Assembly (NCBI GenBank): GCA_946479285.1
Contig: CAMLFH010000003.1
Span: forward strand, 62,001-126,000
Length of the DNA: 64,000 bases
Direction of reading: 5' to 3'
Source of the DNA: an uncultured Flavobacteriales bacterium
GTDB taxonomy: Bacteria; Bacteroidota; Bacteroidia; Flavobacteriales; Crocinitomicaceae
Every line of letters starts with the position of its first letter. Positions within the stretch are counted from its first letter, which is position 1. The translations under genes and the position numbers were made by a program. Under the pieces are notes generated by a model that worked only from the letters and a program-made list of their open reading frames with translations, did no database searches and was not told where the DNA came from. Below are positions 52,438 to 60,875 of the stretch, piece after piece.

Positions 52438-53535
52438 TTACACGTTAAATCTAAAATGCATAATGTCTCCATCCTGCACAATGTATTCTTTTCCTTCTAC
52501 TTTAAACTTCCCGGCATCTTTTACGGCTGCTTCGGAACCTAAAGTGGTGTAATCATCGTATTTCATTACTTCAGCGCGGATAAATCCTTTCTCGAAATCC
52601 GTGTGGATTACTCCTGCAGCTTGTGGAGCTGTTGCTCCAATTGGAACCGTCCATGCACGTACTTCTTTTACTCCTGCTGTGAAGTAAGTCTGAAGATTCA
52701 ATAACGAATACGCAGAACGGATCAAACGGTTCACTCCCGGTTCTTCCAAACCAAGTTCTTCTAAGAACATCTGGCGCTCCTCGTATGTCTCCAATTCGGT
52801 GATGTCTGCTTCAATTTTTGCTCCAACGATCAGGATCTGAGCATTTTCATCTTTCACAGCTTCACGAACTGCATCTACGTGTGCATTTCCTGTTTTTACA
52901 GCCGATTCTTCCACGTTACAAACATACATGACCGGCTTGGATGTGATCAATTGGAATTTCTCAACGATTTCCTGCTCTCTTTCGTCAAAAGTCATGGAAC
53001 GAACAGATTTCCCTTGTTCCAGTGTAGCTTTGACAGCCTGTGCCAGGTCATTTTCTTTAACGATTTCTTTATCTCCGGATTTCAAAGTACGAGCCAAAGA
53101 CTGGATGCGCTTTTCAATCGATTCCAAATCTTTCAACTGCAATTCGATGTCGATGATCTCTTTATCGCTTACCGGATCTACACGACCGTCTACGTGAATA
53201 ATGTTTCCATCTTCAAAGCAGCGCAATACGTGCAGAATAGCATCTGTTTCACGGATATTTGCCAGGAATTGATTACCCAATCCTTCCCCTTTCGAAGCTC
53301 CTTTCACCAAACCGGCGATATCTACAATTTCCATCGTAGTTGGAACTACTCTCTCCGGGTTCACCATCGATTCCAATTTCTCCAAACGCGGGTCCGGAAC
53401 TGAAATAGTTCCTACATTCGGTTCGATTGTACAAAAAGGAAAATTCGCAGACTGCGCTTTAGCGTTAGATAAACAATTAAACAAAGTTGACTTACCCACA
53501 TTCGGTAAACCAACAATTCCGCATTTCAATGCCAT
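52438..53535 (-). CDS. ychF: Redox-regulated ribosome-associated ATPase YchF (OLA1 family)
   Basis: 365 residues, standard length. The G1 loop GLPNVGKST is at residues 8-16, the G3 motif DIAGLV at ~72-77, and the G4 position reads NVEE instead of NKxD, which is why this family prefers ATP over GTP. A coiled-coil insertion lies at ~130-165 and a C-terminal TGS domain ends the protein (RAWTVPIGATAPQAAGVIH and EYIVQDGDIMHFRFNV). By family it binds ribosomes and acts in stress and translation quality control. It is monocistronic with an exact -7 box. Confidence 0.96.
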   Translation of the reverse strand: MALKCGIVGLPNVGKSTLFNCLSNAKAQSANFPFCTIEPNVGTISVPDPRLEKLESMVNPERVVPTTMEIVDIAGLVKGASKGEGLGNQFLANIRETDAILHVLRCFEDGNIIHVDGRVDPVSDKEIIDIELQLKDLESIEKRIQSLARTLKSGDKEIVKENDLAQAVKATLEQGKSVRSMTFDEREQEIVEKFQLITSKPVMYVCNVEESAVKTGNAHVDAVREAVKDENAQILIVGAKIEADITELETYEERQMFLEELGLEEPGVNRLIRSAYSLLNLQTYFTAGVKEVRAWTVPIGATAPQAAGVIHTDFEKGFIRAEVMKYDDYTTLGSEAAVKDAGKFKVEGKEYIVQDGDIMHFRFNV

Positions 53536-53549
53536 AAATTAATTTTTTG

Positions 53550-53557
53550 CAAAGATA
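53550..53557 (-). promoter_or_regulatory. -7 box of ychF
   Basis: TATCTTTG on the minus strand, exact match, 14 nt before the ATG. Confidence 0.55.
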
Positions 53558-53561
53558 CTTT

Positions 53562-53594
53562 ATAATTACGAATTCAGAATTACGAATTGCGAAT
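53562..53594. repeat. Short aattacgaatt-type repeat
   Basis: Two and a half copies of an aattacgaatt unit lie upstream of ychF. Similar A+T-rich direct repeats are frequent in Bacteroidota gaps; no function is evident. Confidence 0.45.
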
Positions 53595-53674
53595 GATTCA
53601 ATTTGTTTTAAAAGTACCGATTGGAATACTGATTACCGCTTTGAGAAGGTAGGTCCCGAAGCATCCATTTCCGA

Positions 53675-54043
53675 TTAATGAGCTAATAAATTGATCGTTG
53701 CCCCATTCGGGTCCTTCACAAAAAACCTTCTTACTCCCCAAGGTTCGTCTGTTATTGGATAAACGATATCACAATTTAGGTTTTTTGCCCGTTCATACAA
53801 TGCGTCAACATCAGAAACCTCGATCGATAGAAACGCCGCTGAGTTGTCTAACCTACCATTTTCGTCGTATTGCAAAATGGATAGTTGCGAATTTGGATGG
53901 TCTTTGGAAGCAAATGTCAAAATCCACTCCATATCCATGACCAGTTCCATGTCTAAAAAGTCCCTGTAAAACTGTTTGCTTTTTTCCAAGTCCATGGAGT
54001 AGATGTTCGGAACGATGCGAAGAATTGAAATTTTAGTTTCCAT
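53675..54043 (-). CDS. VOC family protein
   Basis: 122 residues in one VOC module: RIVPNIYSMDLEKSKQFYRDFLDMEL starts the fold, here noted as LEKSKQFYRDFLDMEL, then LSIEVSDVDALYERA and WGVRRFFVKDPNGATINLL. The WGxRxFFVKDPxG ending is typical of the glyoxalase/bleomycin-resistance/dioxygenase group. Substrate unknown. It is more like the resistance-protein branch than the VOC gene at 6995. It stands alone. Confidence 0.85.
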   Translation of the reverse strand: METKISILRIVPNIYSMDLEKSKQFYRDFLDMELVMDMEWILTFASKDHPNSQLSILQYDENGRLDNSAAFLSIEVSDVDALYERAKNLNCDIVYPITDEPWGVRRFFVKDPNGATINLLAH

Positions 54044-54437
54044 TTTTAATTTTTATCGGCAATCCGGTATGAAATAATTGTCTGCAATCATTATCCTCAT
54101 CAAATTTATAGACATCACACGCAGAAACAAAATTCCAGTCTGAAAATGCTTCATATCCGTTGTTTTATTTCTTCAGATCCTTTTACAATCAGGTTAAATT
54201 CGGCACAACTATCGTTTCCAATTGTTACGAAATAGTTTGTCTGCCAGTTTTGAGTTTTTTCTGCCTGTTTGCTTGTTACAATGTCAGGGAACGATCAAGT
54301 ATGTTATCAGTTGTCATGATTTTAGGATTAGAACTATTTAACAGCAGTACCATCACGTAAGATAATATAACCTTGGAGTTTAAATAATCAATCTTCTTCC
54401 GAAAACAGCCCTCATTTATAACCACTTCACAATAAGA
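54044..54437. other. Intergenic region of 394 bp
   Basis: The plus-strand frame at 54160-54360 codes for a 66-residue hydrophobic peptide without a credible start context, so I do not call a gene. The gap lies at the edge of the toxin block, where decayed immunity genes would be expected, but I can see no recognisable remnant. Confidence 0.5.
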
Positions 54438-54806
54438 TCAAATTGATTCTTCGTACACAACCGACCAATTTTTTCTTAATCGGTCATCAAAATTAGAAAA
54501 GATTAAAATTCTATTCGGGATTTCTTCTAAAACCCCGGTAAATCTCCATGATAAGGGCTCAAAGTAACACTCAATGAAATCATCCTTTACAGAATAAGTA
54601 CCTTCAACATGGTATCCGTTAAACCAGTCAATATCATTCGCATCCATGGGCTTGAAAGGCAATACAACTTCTTTGGATAATACAACATTGTTTTCATTGA
54701 ATGACAGGTGATCCCTATACACAATCCCAAAAAAGTTTTTCCCGGCATGAAAATGCGCATCCGTTAATAATCCGGAACGAAATTTTAATCCTATCAGATT
54801 TTCCAT
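54438..54806 (-). CDS. Small cytoplasmic protein of unknown function, possible orphan immunity protein
   Basis: 122 residues without a signal peptide. It is rich in aromatic and acidic residues (DANDIDWFNGYHVEGTYSVKDDFIECYFEPLSW) and beta-like in pattern; the longest readable motif is DDFIECYFEPLSWRF. No family is recognised. It lies 124 nt downstream of the 161-residue gene on the same strand, at the end of the toxin block, where arrays of extra immunity genes often sit. That location is the only support for the role. Confidence 0.5.
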   Translation of the reverse strand: MENLIGLKFRSGLLTDAHFHAGKNFFGIVYRDHLSFNENNVVLSKEVVLPFKPMDANDIDWFNGYHVEGTYSVKDDFIECYFEPLSWRFTGVLEEIPNRILIFSNFDDRLRKNWSVVYEESI

Positions 54807-54930
54807 ATGTTACAATATCTTAATTTCAAGTTCAATATTACTCTCTAAGACTTGAATCTTTCCAATAAAGCAGTTTTGTCATTCATGAAAATAAAATTTG
54901 TCTTCATATACGCTGTAAAAGCAAAATCAC

Positions 54931-55416
54931 CTATTCGGCGGTTTTTATTCCTTTTAATAACTTATTTAATACATCTTGTTGAGTCAAAATTAATGTATCG
55001 TGCTTCAGCTTATCTCTCTTTTCATCATAAGTTGCTAACTTATTTAACAGTTCATCTGGTATTTCATTTTGAAATTCCAATAAGCATATACCGGTATACC
55101 CACCGGGTAAATGATTTATTTCGTGTCTAGGATTTACATTAACATATTTCAGAATTGCACTACATTCTACAAAATCATCAATTTCTTTACTAGGAAAAAT
55201 CAGATCAAACCGGGTACCTATTTTAATTTCCAGATACCCATTGCTGACTACAGTAGTCGCAAGTACAAAAATCTGATTTACATTATCTATTTTAGGCAAA
55301 TGGCCCAATTTCAACTGTGATTCATTTGGTAATTCCAGGATCAAAATTGAGGGATTTTTCTCTAACTCTCCGATGTTATTTAAGTTAATAAAAAATTCTC
55401 CGATGTTATCTGTCAT
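54931..55416 (-). CDS. Putative immunity protein to the adjacent ADP-ribosyltransferase toxin
   Basis: 161 residues, no signal peptide, acidic and predicted cytoplasmic. It begins MTDNIGEFFINLNNIGELE, continues with a beta-rich centre (NQIFVLATTVVSNGYLEIKIG) and ends in a Lys-rich helix (LLNKLATYDEKRDKLKHD). No family is recognised. The start lies 1 nt after the stop of the 1498-residue toxin-like gene, the tightest coupling in the block. Size, location and lack of similarity to housekeeping families are what an immunity protein would show; the function is inferred. Confidence 0.6.
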   Translation of the reverse strand: MTDNIGEFFINLNNIGELEKNPSILILELPNESQLKLGHLPKIDNVNQIFVLATTVVSNGYLEIKIGTRFDLIFPSKEIDDFVECSAILKYVNVNPRHEINHLPGGYTGICLLEFQNEIPDELLNKLATYDEKRDKLKHDTLILTQQDVLNKLLKGIKTAE

Positions 55417-55417
55417 A

Positions 55418-58400
55418 TTATTTCAAATTATATTGTAACGCTTTTTGATAAAATTCAAATGCTTTATCCAAACTTGATGCCGGGATAGTTTCTAACAATT
55501 CATTGCTGTTGTTAAGTCCCGTAGGATAAATTTTTGCTGGTAAATCAATTCCATAAACCTCTTTAACAAGTTTACGAGCATTTTCCGCAGAAATTTCAAC
55601 AGTAGATAAATTAGCAAAATTATTAGCTGGAGTTTGGAGCACTAATTCAAGTTCTTTTTCACATCGATAAATATTAGGAGAATTAAGTCCTATACTTCTT
55701 AAATCACTTGGCAATCCTATTTGAAGCACACCATTATATGCTCCATTACTTGTTGCGCTTTCAATTGAAAATATAGTTGCTTTAATAGGGTCAGTTGAAG
55801 TCGAAATACCAAATTCTTGTGTATTTGTATTGCCAGAAAATAATGTATTATCAGCTTTACTTCTTGTGGTTCCTCTAAAAAGTGATTTTATACCTCTTTG
55901 TTCTATTTGAACGATAGTAGTTGTCTCATCAATTGTTTTTAAAAATGCTTTAAGTTCAGAAGTTGTAGTAATCTTCACCGCCCCATTAACTGCTAACCGA
56001 ACACCATTACTTGTCTTAATAAGATACAAATCCTCGCTAACAATATCATTTCCCTTTTTAAAACGAGCTTTATCGAGTTTACCTATTACTTTATCACCGG
56101 TTGCAAGTTTAGAAGTCATTAACTCTCCGCTAGGTTCGATGAAAGCACCTTTAGAAGAAGGTTTAATGTTGAATATTTTTTTCTCAACACCGTTTATCTT
56201 AATGAAACCTTCTATTTCACTTTTAATAATTAATTCAGCATTTTCGGAAATAACTCCGAACTTAGCTTTGATAATCGTGGCTTCTAACCGGGCTATCAGA
56301 CGTGTATTTAACACACTGGTCCAACAAGACAACCCCAAAACTTCTAATTCAGCTATGGCCTGTCTTAGTGTTGATACCAGACTATTACCATAATTGGCAT
56401 CAGTAGCAATTTTTGTGGAGAGTTCTCCATAAACAAACTTAAATCGTCTTGCCGTATTAACAGTATACTTATAGGTTGCTTTACCGATATTCATAGCTCC
56501 TAACCCTACATCTACCCATTGAACTGCTGACCAAACACTCAAAAAGGTTTTCCCAGACTCAGTTTTATTCAGTTCATCTTCATTCACTGCTACGATTATA
56601 TCACCTGCCGCAACGGCGATACTGATTCCTCCTACCAATGTTAATGATGCCCCACCCGTAGGAATCGCAGCAGCAATTGCAATCAAATTTCCAATTACCC
56701 GGACTACTCTTAAATTGTCACTTTTATTTCTCTCATAAACAAGATATGCCAGGTGAAATGCAGGTAATGCAATGGTCTTGTCAGTATAATTATCATCAAA
56801 TTTTAAAATATCTTGTGCAGCTGAAGAAAATTCTATGTTTATGACTTCATTATAATCAAATGAAACCCACTGGTCATGATTTCTGTTATAATAACTTCCA
56901 GTTGCCTGTACGATGTCATTGGATTCGTAATACTTCCTGTGGAACATGAATTTATTTCCGTCAACCCAGTCATAATTAATCGCCGTGATTTCAAAGGTTC
57001 CAGATTTTTCCTGCCCATTCAGGAAAAGTGAAGATCTATTACCAAGTTTGATGGTTTTAGTAACCTCTTCTCCATATTTTGCTATTAAAGTGTATTCGCT
57101 TAACTTATTTATCAACTTGTGAAATTCTTCTCCATGAAAACGATCCCAAAGTCTTTCAAAGAGCGGAGTAACATTTCCATCTCCCTGGAAAAGACGATTA
57201 ACCAGCGCCGATATCTGGGCATTGAACTTAGTGGTACGAATTAATTTCAAGATCAATCCCTCTTCATTTTGAGGCTCCAGGATATTAATCAGAAAAATTC
57301 GTAAATCAATGTTCAGATTCTCAAGGGCACAATCATCAATTACTTTTAGCTTGTCGATTAGAATAGAGTTATTTACATAAATATCATAATAGCTCTGATT
57401 GGAATTAAACAGCGTTTGAATTTGGGTGATCAATCCGTCATCTTCATCGGATGCATTTTTTATTTCAGTTATGTATTTTCTGAATTTTAAAAATTTATCA
57501 AAGGCAGCATCATCAAGAGTATAAGGAATTTGAACGTTGGTAGAACAGGTAGGAATCGGAAATTGTGCTCTGAACAAATCCATTGATTCCGAATTCACAA
57601 ATTGATCAAATTTGCATTTTGAGATACTTTCAATGGATTCAAAGCGTGAAATCCACAAGGCATTTGAAATAATAATCGGCGCAAAAGGGTTTGAAGAATT
57701 ACAGTGTTGTTTGTAATGTTCCAGATAACTCTTGCCTAATATTGAAATGGCTACTCCAATCTGGCCATCAACCTTGGCACTTGCTTTATTCTTGAAAAAA
57801 TCCTTGTAACTTATTGCTCTCATGTCATCTCCTGTATCCGGAGTCACACCCGTAACATAATCAATGATACTAAATTGTGAAAAGGGGTTGAAGATTGTAA
57901 TAGCTTGCTGAAAATCACTTTTATTTCCATTGTACAGGCTAGGTGAGAACAGCACTTTTCCTGCAGCTTCGGTTTTGTATAACGTAAACCCAAATTTTCC
58001 ATTTTCATAGTATGGAAATGCAGTGATTGAATTTATATTATTTATCTCATTTTTTGTTAAGGAATCAACATACTTTTTACTTTCATCGTTGTCCTTAATA
58101 TAATAAATAGAATTGCCTGAACCACGATATTGGTAGCTTGATACCACATCTCCAACCTGTATTTTGAATCCCATCAAAGTACCGACTGGTGCATCTCGGT
58201 CCGCATATTCACCACTACTTATAAAAAATAAGGGATCTATCGTTGAAAATTCCAAATAGGTTGTATTAGCTGGAAGTGTTATCAATGAACCGGATTTGGC
58301 ATGGCACGTTATGGTTCTTGAACCCGGATTCCGAAATTCATCAGGGATGTTTTGAGTAATTGTTAATGCCCCGTCCTCATCATCTCCACTAAACAAACTC

Positions 58401-59914
58401 ACAAAGGCAGGGTCTGCAATAAATTTCCATTGGTGGAGATACAAATCTTTCAATTTATTGGCCGCCACTTCTTTGTAATCCATCACATTGCGTGTCTGGT
58501 GAATCTGTTCTGCTCCCAGTTCTTCGTCTGCAAAAATATGGCGTAGATGGAAAACCCCATGTCCCAATTCGTGGGCTACTGTCTCCCCAAAATCTGTTGC
58601 TCCGGAGAAAATAAATCCGATGTTTCTTGCCCTGGGCATATAACCTGCCAGCTCTGAACTGGACAAGCCAACTACCAGGTAGTATTCCTCTTTGTCGTAA
58701 TCTGCCAGGTCCTGAACTCCATTCACCCAATCGCGCAAATCCGGAGGATAATTAGACAATAAACCGCTGCTTCCAACCTCAATAGCTGTTGGCCACTCTG
58801 AATCGGGTAATGGATTCCAATTCTTTACCGACACTTCGAAGGATATTCCCAGGGGATCGTACACCTTTTTCAAAGCGCTCTCTATCTCCGCTTTTTTATC
58901 CGAAATAGTGAAGCCATTCGCTGCAAGCAAATTCAACTTCACGGTTTGTTTCTCCATCACCTGAACCATGAAAAAACCAACTGTATAGGTAATGCTGTCA
59001 ACCGGACTTTTATATGTCACCACCACCTCTACCGGATTTCCTTTGGGTAAATTTTTAGGAATATTGAAACGGATAGAATCATTGGTGCTTCCTGCCAAAA
59101 CCGGCAAGACCCCGTTGTTATAAACCATTTTCAGTTTCAGGTTCTCTTTCTTGAAGATCGATTCATGTTTGGTAATTGCAAGAACCATTGGCTCATCCAA
59201 TTCCATTCCGCTGACCACTGCTTTGGCAGGGGCATACCAATCCTGTTGGGTAAACAGATCGGTGGCTTTGGCATAGTGCGATTCCAATTGACTGAACTGC
59301 TTCTGATCAATGTCAAATTTAGATCCGCTTGTATTGTGCAGACTAATTGCAATAGGTTTGGTGTTTATAACCGTAGTCTGATTTTCCGGTTCTTCTCCGC
59401 AATCAGCCAGATTATTTTGCAAACAGACCGCAATATAATCCAATGCAGAATCAATCGCCGTTTCAAACAAAACATGACTATTCAGGTTAAAACTGGCTCC
59501 CGCAAAAGGAGCATTCAATCGATTCTCAATACTATCTTTTGAATTCTTGAATTTACACCACAATTCCTCTGAACAAACAAATGAAAAGGGTTTGGTCCCG
59601 TTTTTAATATCGAAATAAAAGCGAACAGATCCTTTATCGTCTCCCTCAATGAGGAATCGAATAATTTTTTGGAGTGCTTTTTCAAAACCCGTTATCTGAT
59701 TGGCGCCTGAACCATTAAAATCCGGAAGAACCACCGCTCTCACATTGGTCTGCTCCCGGAAATTTTGGGTCCGCAATAACACAGTTGGATTGAAATAGAC
59801 CTTTTTAACGAATTCCAAAAAATAATTATTGGGAGCAGCAGCTGTGGTATCCTGAGCCCGACTTTGGATACTAAAAAAGCCAAGAAAAACCAGAAGGGTT
59901 AAAAACTTATTCAT
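55418..59914 (-). CDS. Polymorphic toxin: exported protein with metalloprotease and ADP-ribosyltransferase-like C-terminus
   Basis: 1498 residues with signal peptide MNKFLTLLVFLGFFSIQSRAQ. The first ~440 residues are beta-rich. A metzincin-like site follows: HELGHGVFHLRH with H448, E449 and H452, plus a Met-turn NVMDY with Met478. The middle ~500-1070 is uncharacterised. Residues ~1075-1110 are a Gly/Ala-rich hydrophobic stretch (IAIAAAIPTGGASLTLVGG). The C-terminal ~155 residues carry the R-S-E set of ADP-ribosyltransferases: LFRGTT with Arg1347, GISTSTDP with STS at 1371-1373, and EKELE with Glu1421 and Glu1423. No T9SS sorting domain is present. It is flanked by the 316-residue gene and by the putative immunity gene, which argues for a toxin delivered to neighbouring cells; protease self-cleavage is a guess. 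Confidence 0.75.
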   Translation of the reverse strand: MNKFLTLLVFLGFFSIQSRAQDTTAAAPNNYFLEFVKKVYFNPTVLLRTQNFREQTNVRAVVLPDFNGSGANQITGFEKALQKIIRFLIEGDDKGSVRFYFDIKNGTKPFSFVCSEELWCKFKNSKDSIENRLNAPFAGASFNLNSHVLFETAIDSALDYIAVCLQNNLADCGEEPENQTTVINTKPIAISLHNTSGSKFDIDQKQFSQLESHYAKATDLFTQQDWYAPAKAVVSGMELDEPMVLAITKHESIFKKENLKLKMVYNNGVLPVLAGSTNDSIRFNIPKNLPKGNPVEVVVTYKSPVDSITYTVGFFMVQVMEKQTVKLNLLAANGFTISDKKAEIESALKKVYDPLGISFEVSVKNWNPLPDSEWPTAIEVGSSGLLSNYPPDLRDWVNGVQDLADYDKEEYYLVVGLSSSELAGYMPRARNIGFIFSGATDFGETVAHELGHGVFHLRHIFADEELGAEQIHQTRNVMDYKEVAANKLKDLYLHQWKFIADPAFVSLFSGDDEDGALTITQNIPDEFRNPGSRTITCHAKSGSLITLPANTTYLEFSTIDPLFFISSGEYADRDAPVGTLMGFKIQVGDVVSSYQYRGSGNSIYYIKDNDESKKYVDSLTKNEINNINSITAFPYYENGKFGFTLYKTEAAGKVLFSPSLYNGNKSDFQQAITIFNPFSQFSIIDYVTGVTPDTGDDMRAISYKDFFKNKASAKVDGQIGVAISILGKSYLEHYKQHCNSSNPFAPIIISNALWISRFESIESISKCKFDQFVNSESMDLFRAQFPIPTCSTNVQIPYTLDDAAFDKFLKFRKYITEIKNASDEDDGLITQIQTLFNSNQSYYDIYVNNSILIDKLKVIDDCALENLNIDLRIFLINILEPQNEEGLILKLIRTTKFNAQISALVNRLFQGDGNVTPLFERLWDRFHGEEFHKLINKLSEYTLIAKYGEEVTKTIKLGNRSSLFLNGQEKSGTFEITAINYDWVDGNKFMFHRKYYESNDIVQATGSYYNRNHDQWVSFDYNEVINIEFSSAAQDILKFDDNYTDKTIALPAFHLAYLVYERNKSDNLRVVRVIGNLIAIAAAIPTGGASLTLVGGISIAVAAGDIIVAVNEDELNKTESGKTFLSVWSAVQWVDVGLGAMNIGKATYKYTVNTARRFKFVYGELSTKIATDANYGNSLVSTLRQAIAELEVLGLSCWTSVLNTRLIARLEATIIKAKFGVISENAELIIKSEIEGFIKINGVEKKIFNIKPSSKGAFIEPSGELMTSKLATGDKVIGKLDKARFKKGNDIVSEDLYLIKTSNGVRLAVNGAVKITTTSELKAFLKTIDETTTIVQIEQRGIKSLFRGTTRSKADNTLFSGNTNTQEFGISTSTDPIKATIFSIESATSNGAYNGVLQIGLPSDLRSIGLNSPNIYRCEKELELVLQTPANNFANLSTVEISAENARKLVKEVYGIDLPAKIYPTGLNNSNELLETIPASSLDKAFEFYQKALQYNLK

Positions 59915-59924
59915 GTTTGCTTAA

Positions 59925-60875
59925 TTAATAGGTGTTAGTGATGATGGAGTATTCTGATTTGGTACTAAGGATCCAATCTCTGACACGTTTAAGTGCTTCC
60001 GAATAATCCCCTATAATTTCCCCGGACCTGTCTAGTTGAATTGGAAATCCGGAGATCCTGTTAGCAGCCAATTGTTCCATGATGCGATAAGCACAGATAA
60101 TCCGTTCATCAGAGTCATTGTTAGCTGATCTGCAATTTCGGGCATCATTCATGATCTCATTAATCAGCAGATCGTAGATCCTTTTATTGTGTGTATACAC
60201 CAAATCCGGAACAGTATTAATCACCATTTCATCATTAAATGAACCTTCCTGGATTCTTAGAAAGAATGCATTTACAGCCTCTCCGTCATTCAAACGAACA
60301 AGTGCGAGCTGCTGATAATATTTATCCTGTTTACTTAATTTGGTATACTTCCCCAATCCGTTTAAAAAAGAAATATCATTCGATCCTCCTATGTAACCCA
60401 ATAATAGTATCGCCTCTTTTCGACCCAAAGAATATTGAGCTGCAATCAACTGAATACTCTCCTTAACCTCTTCGGAAAACAAGCTCTTATCAAATAAGGT
60501 CATTGTGCGAAGAGCAGATTCACAGAGTTGAGGTTTTTGCTTCAAGGCACAGGCAAGCAATGAATTAATCAATGACACACGACCTGGTTTATCTGTGATG
60601 CGTTTCTCCATTTTTTTAATCAGAAATACCGCATATTCAAAGGTTGTATGAGTCGTGTCATTTACATAACCCTCTATTGCCTTTGCAACATCTGTTGAAG
60701 GATTGTGCTGTAGAATAGCATTAAACGTTTGCACATCTTTTCCTTCTCCTGCAATGTACTCTTTTACCCATTGATTCACATTTCCCTGTGCGATCCCCTT
60801 ACCGGTAAATCCAGTTAGCAAGATCCATACAATCAGTAAGCGTTTACGAGTTATCCGACCTATTTCCAAAATCAT
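59925..60875 (-). CDS. Exported helical-repeat protein of the toxin block
   Basis: 316 residues. A basic start and hydrophobic segment (RLLIVWILLTGFTGKGIAQG) make a signal peptide ending near residue 30. The mature part is almost all helical, with repeats of about 35-40 residues reminiscent of HEAT or Sel1-like repeats (SLINSLLACALKQKPQLCES, EAILLLGYIGGSNDISFLNG, YYQQLALVRLNDGEAVNAFF). Such repeats usually hold partner proteins. The gene overlaps the large upstream gene by 32 bp and the toxin starts 10 nt after its stop, so it is likely an accessory of the same system. Confidence 0.65.
   Translation of the reverse strand: MILEIGRITRKRLLIVWILLTGFTGKGIAQGNVNQWVKEYIAGEGKDVQTFNAILQHNPSTDVAKAIEGYVNDTTHTTFEYAVFLIKKMEKRITDKPGRVSLINSLLACALKQKPQLCESALRTMTLFDKSLFSEEVKESIQLIAAQYSLGRKEAILLLGYIGGSNDISFLNGLGKYTKLSKQDKYYQQLALVRLNDGEAVNAFFLRIQEGSFNDEMVINTVPDLVYTHNKRIYDLLINEIMNDARNCRSANNDSDERIICAYRIMEQLAANRISGFPIQLDRSGEIIGDYSEALKRVRDWILSTKSEYSIITNTY

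Noticed and set aside
54160..54360. 66-codon hydrophobic plus-strand frame
   Set aside because: No promoter, no credible start context and no recognisable family; most likely chance in an A+T-rich gap.
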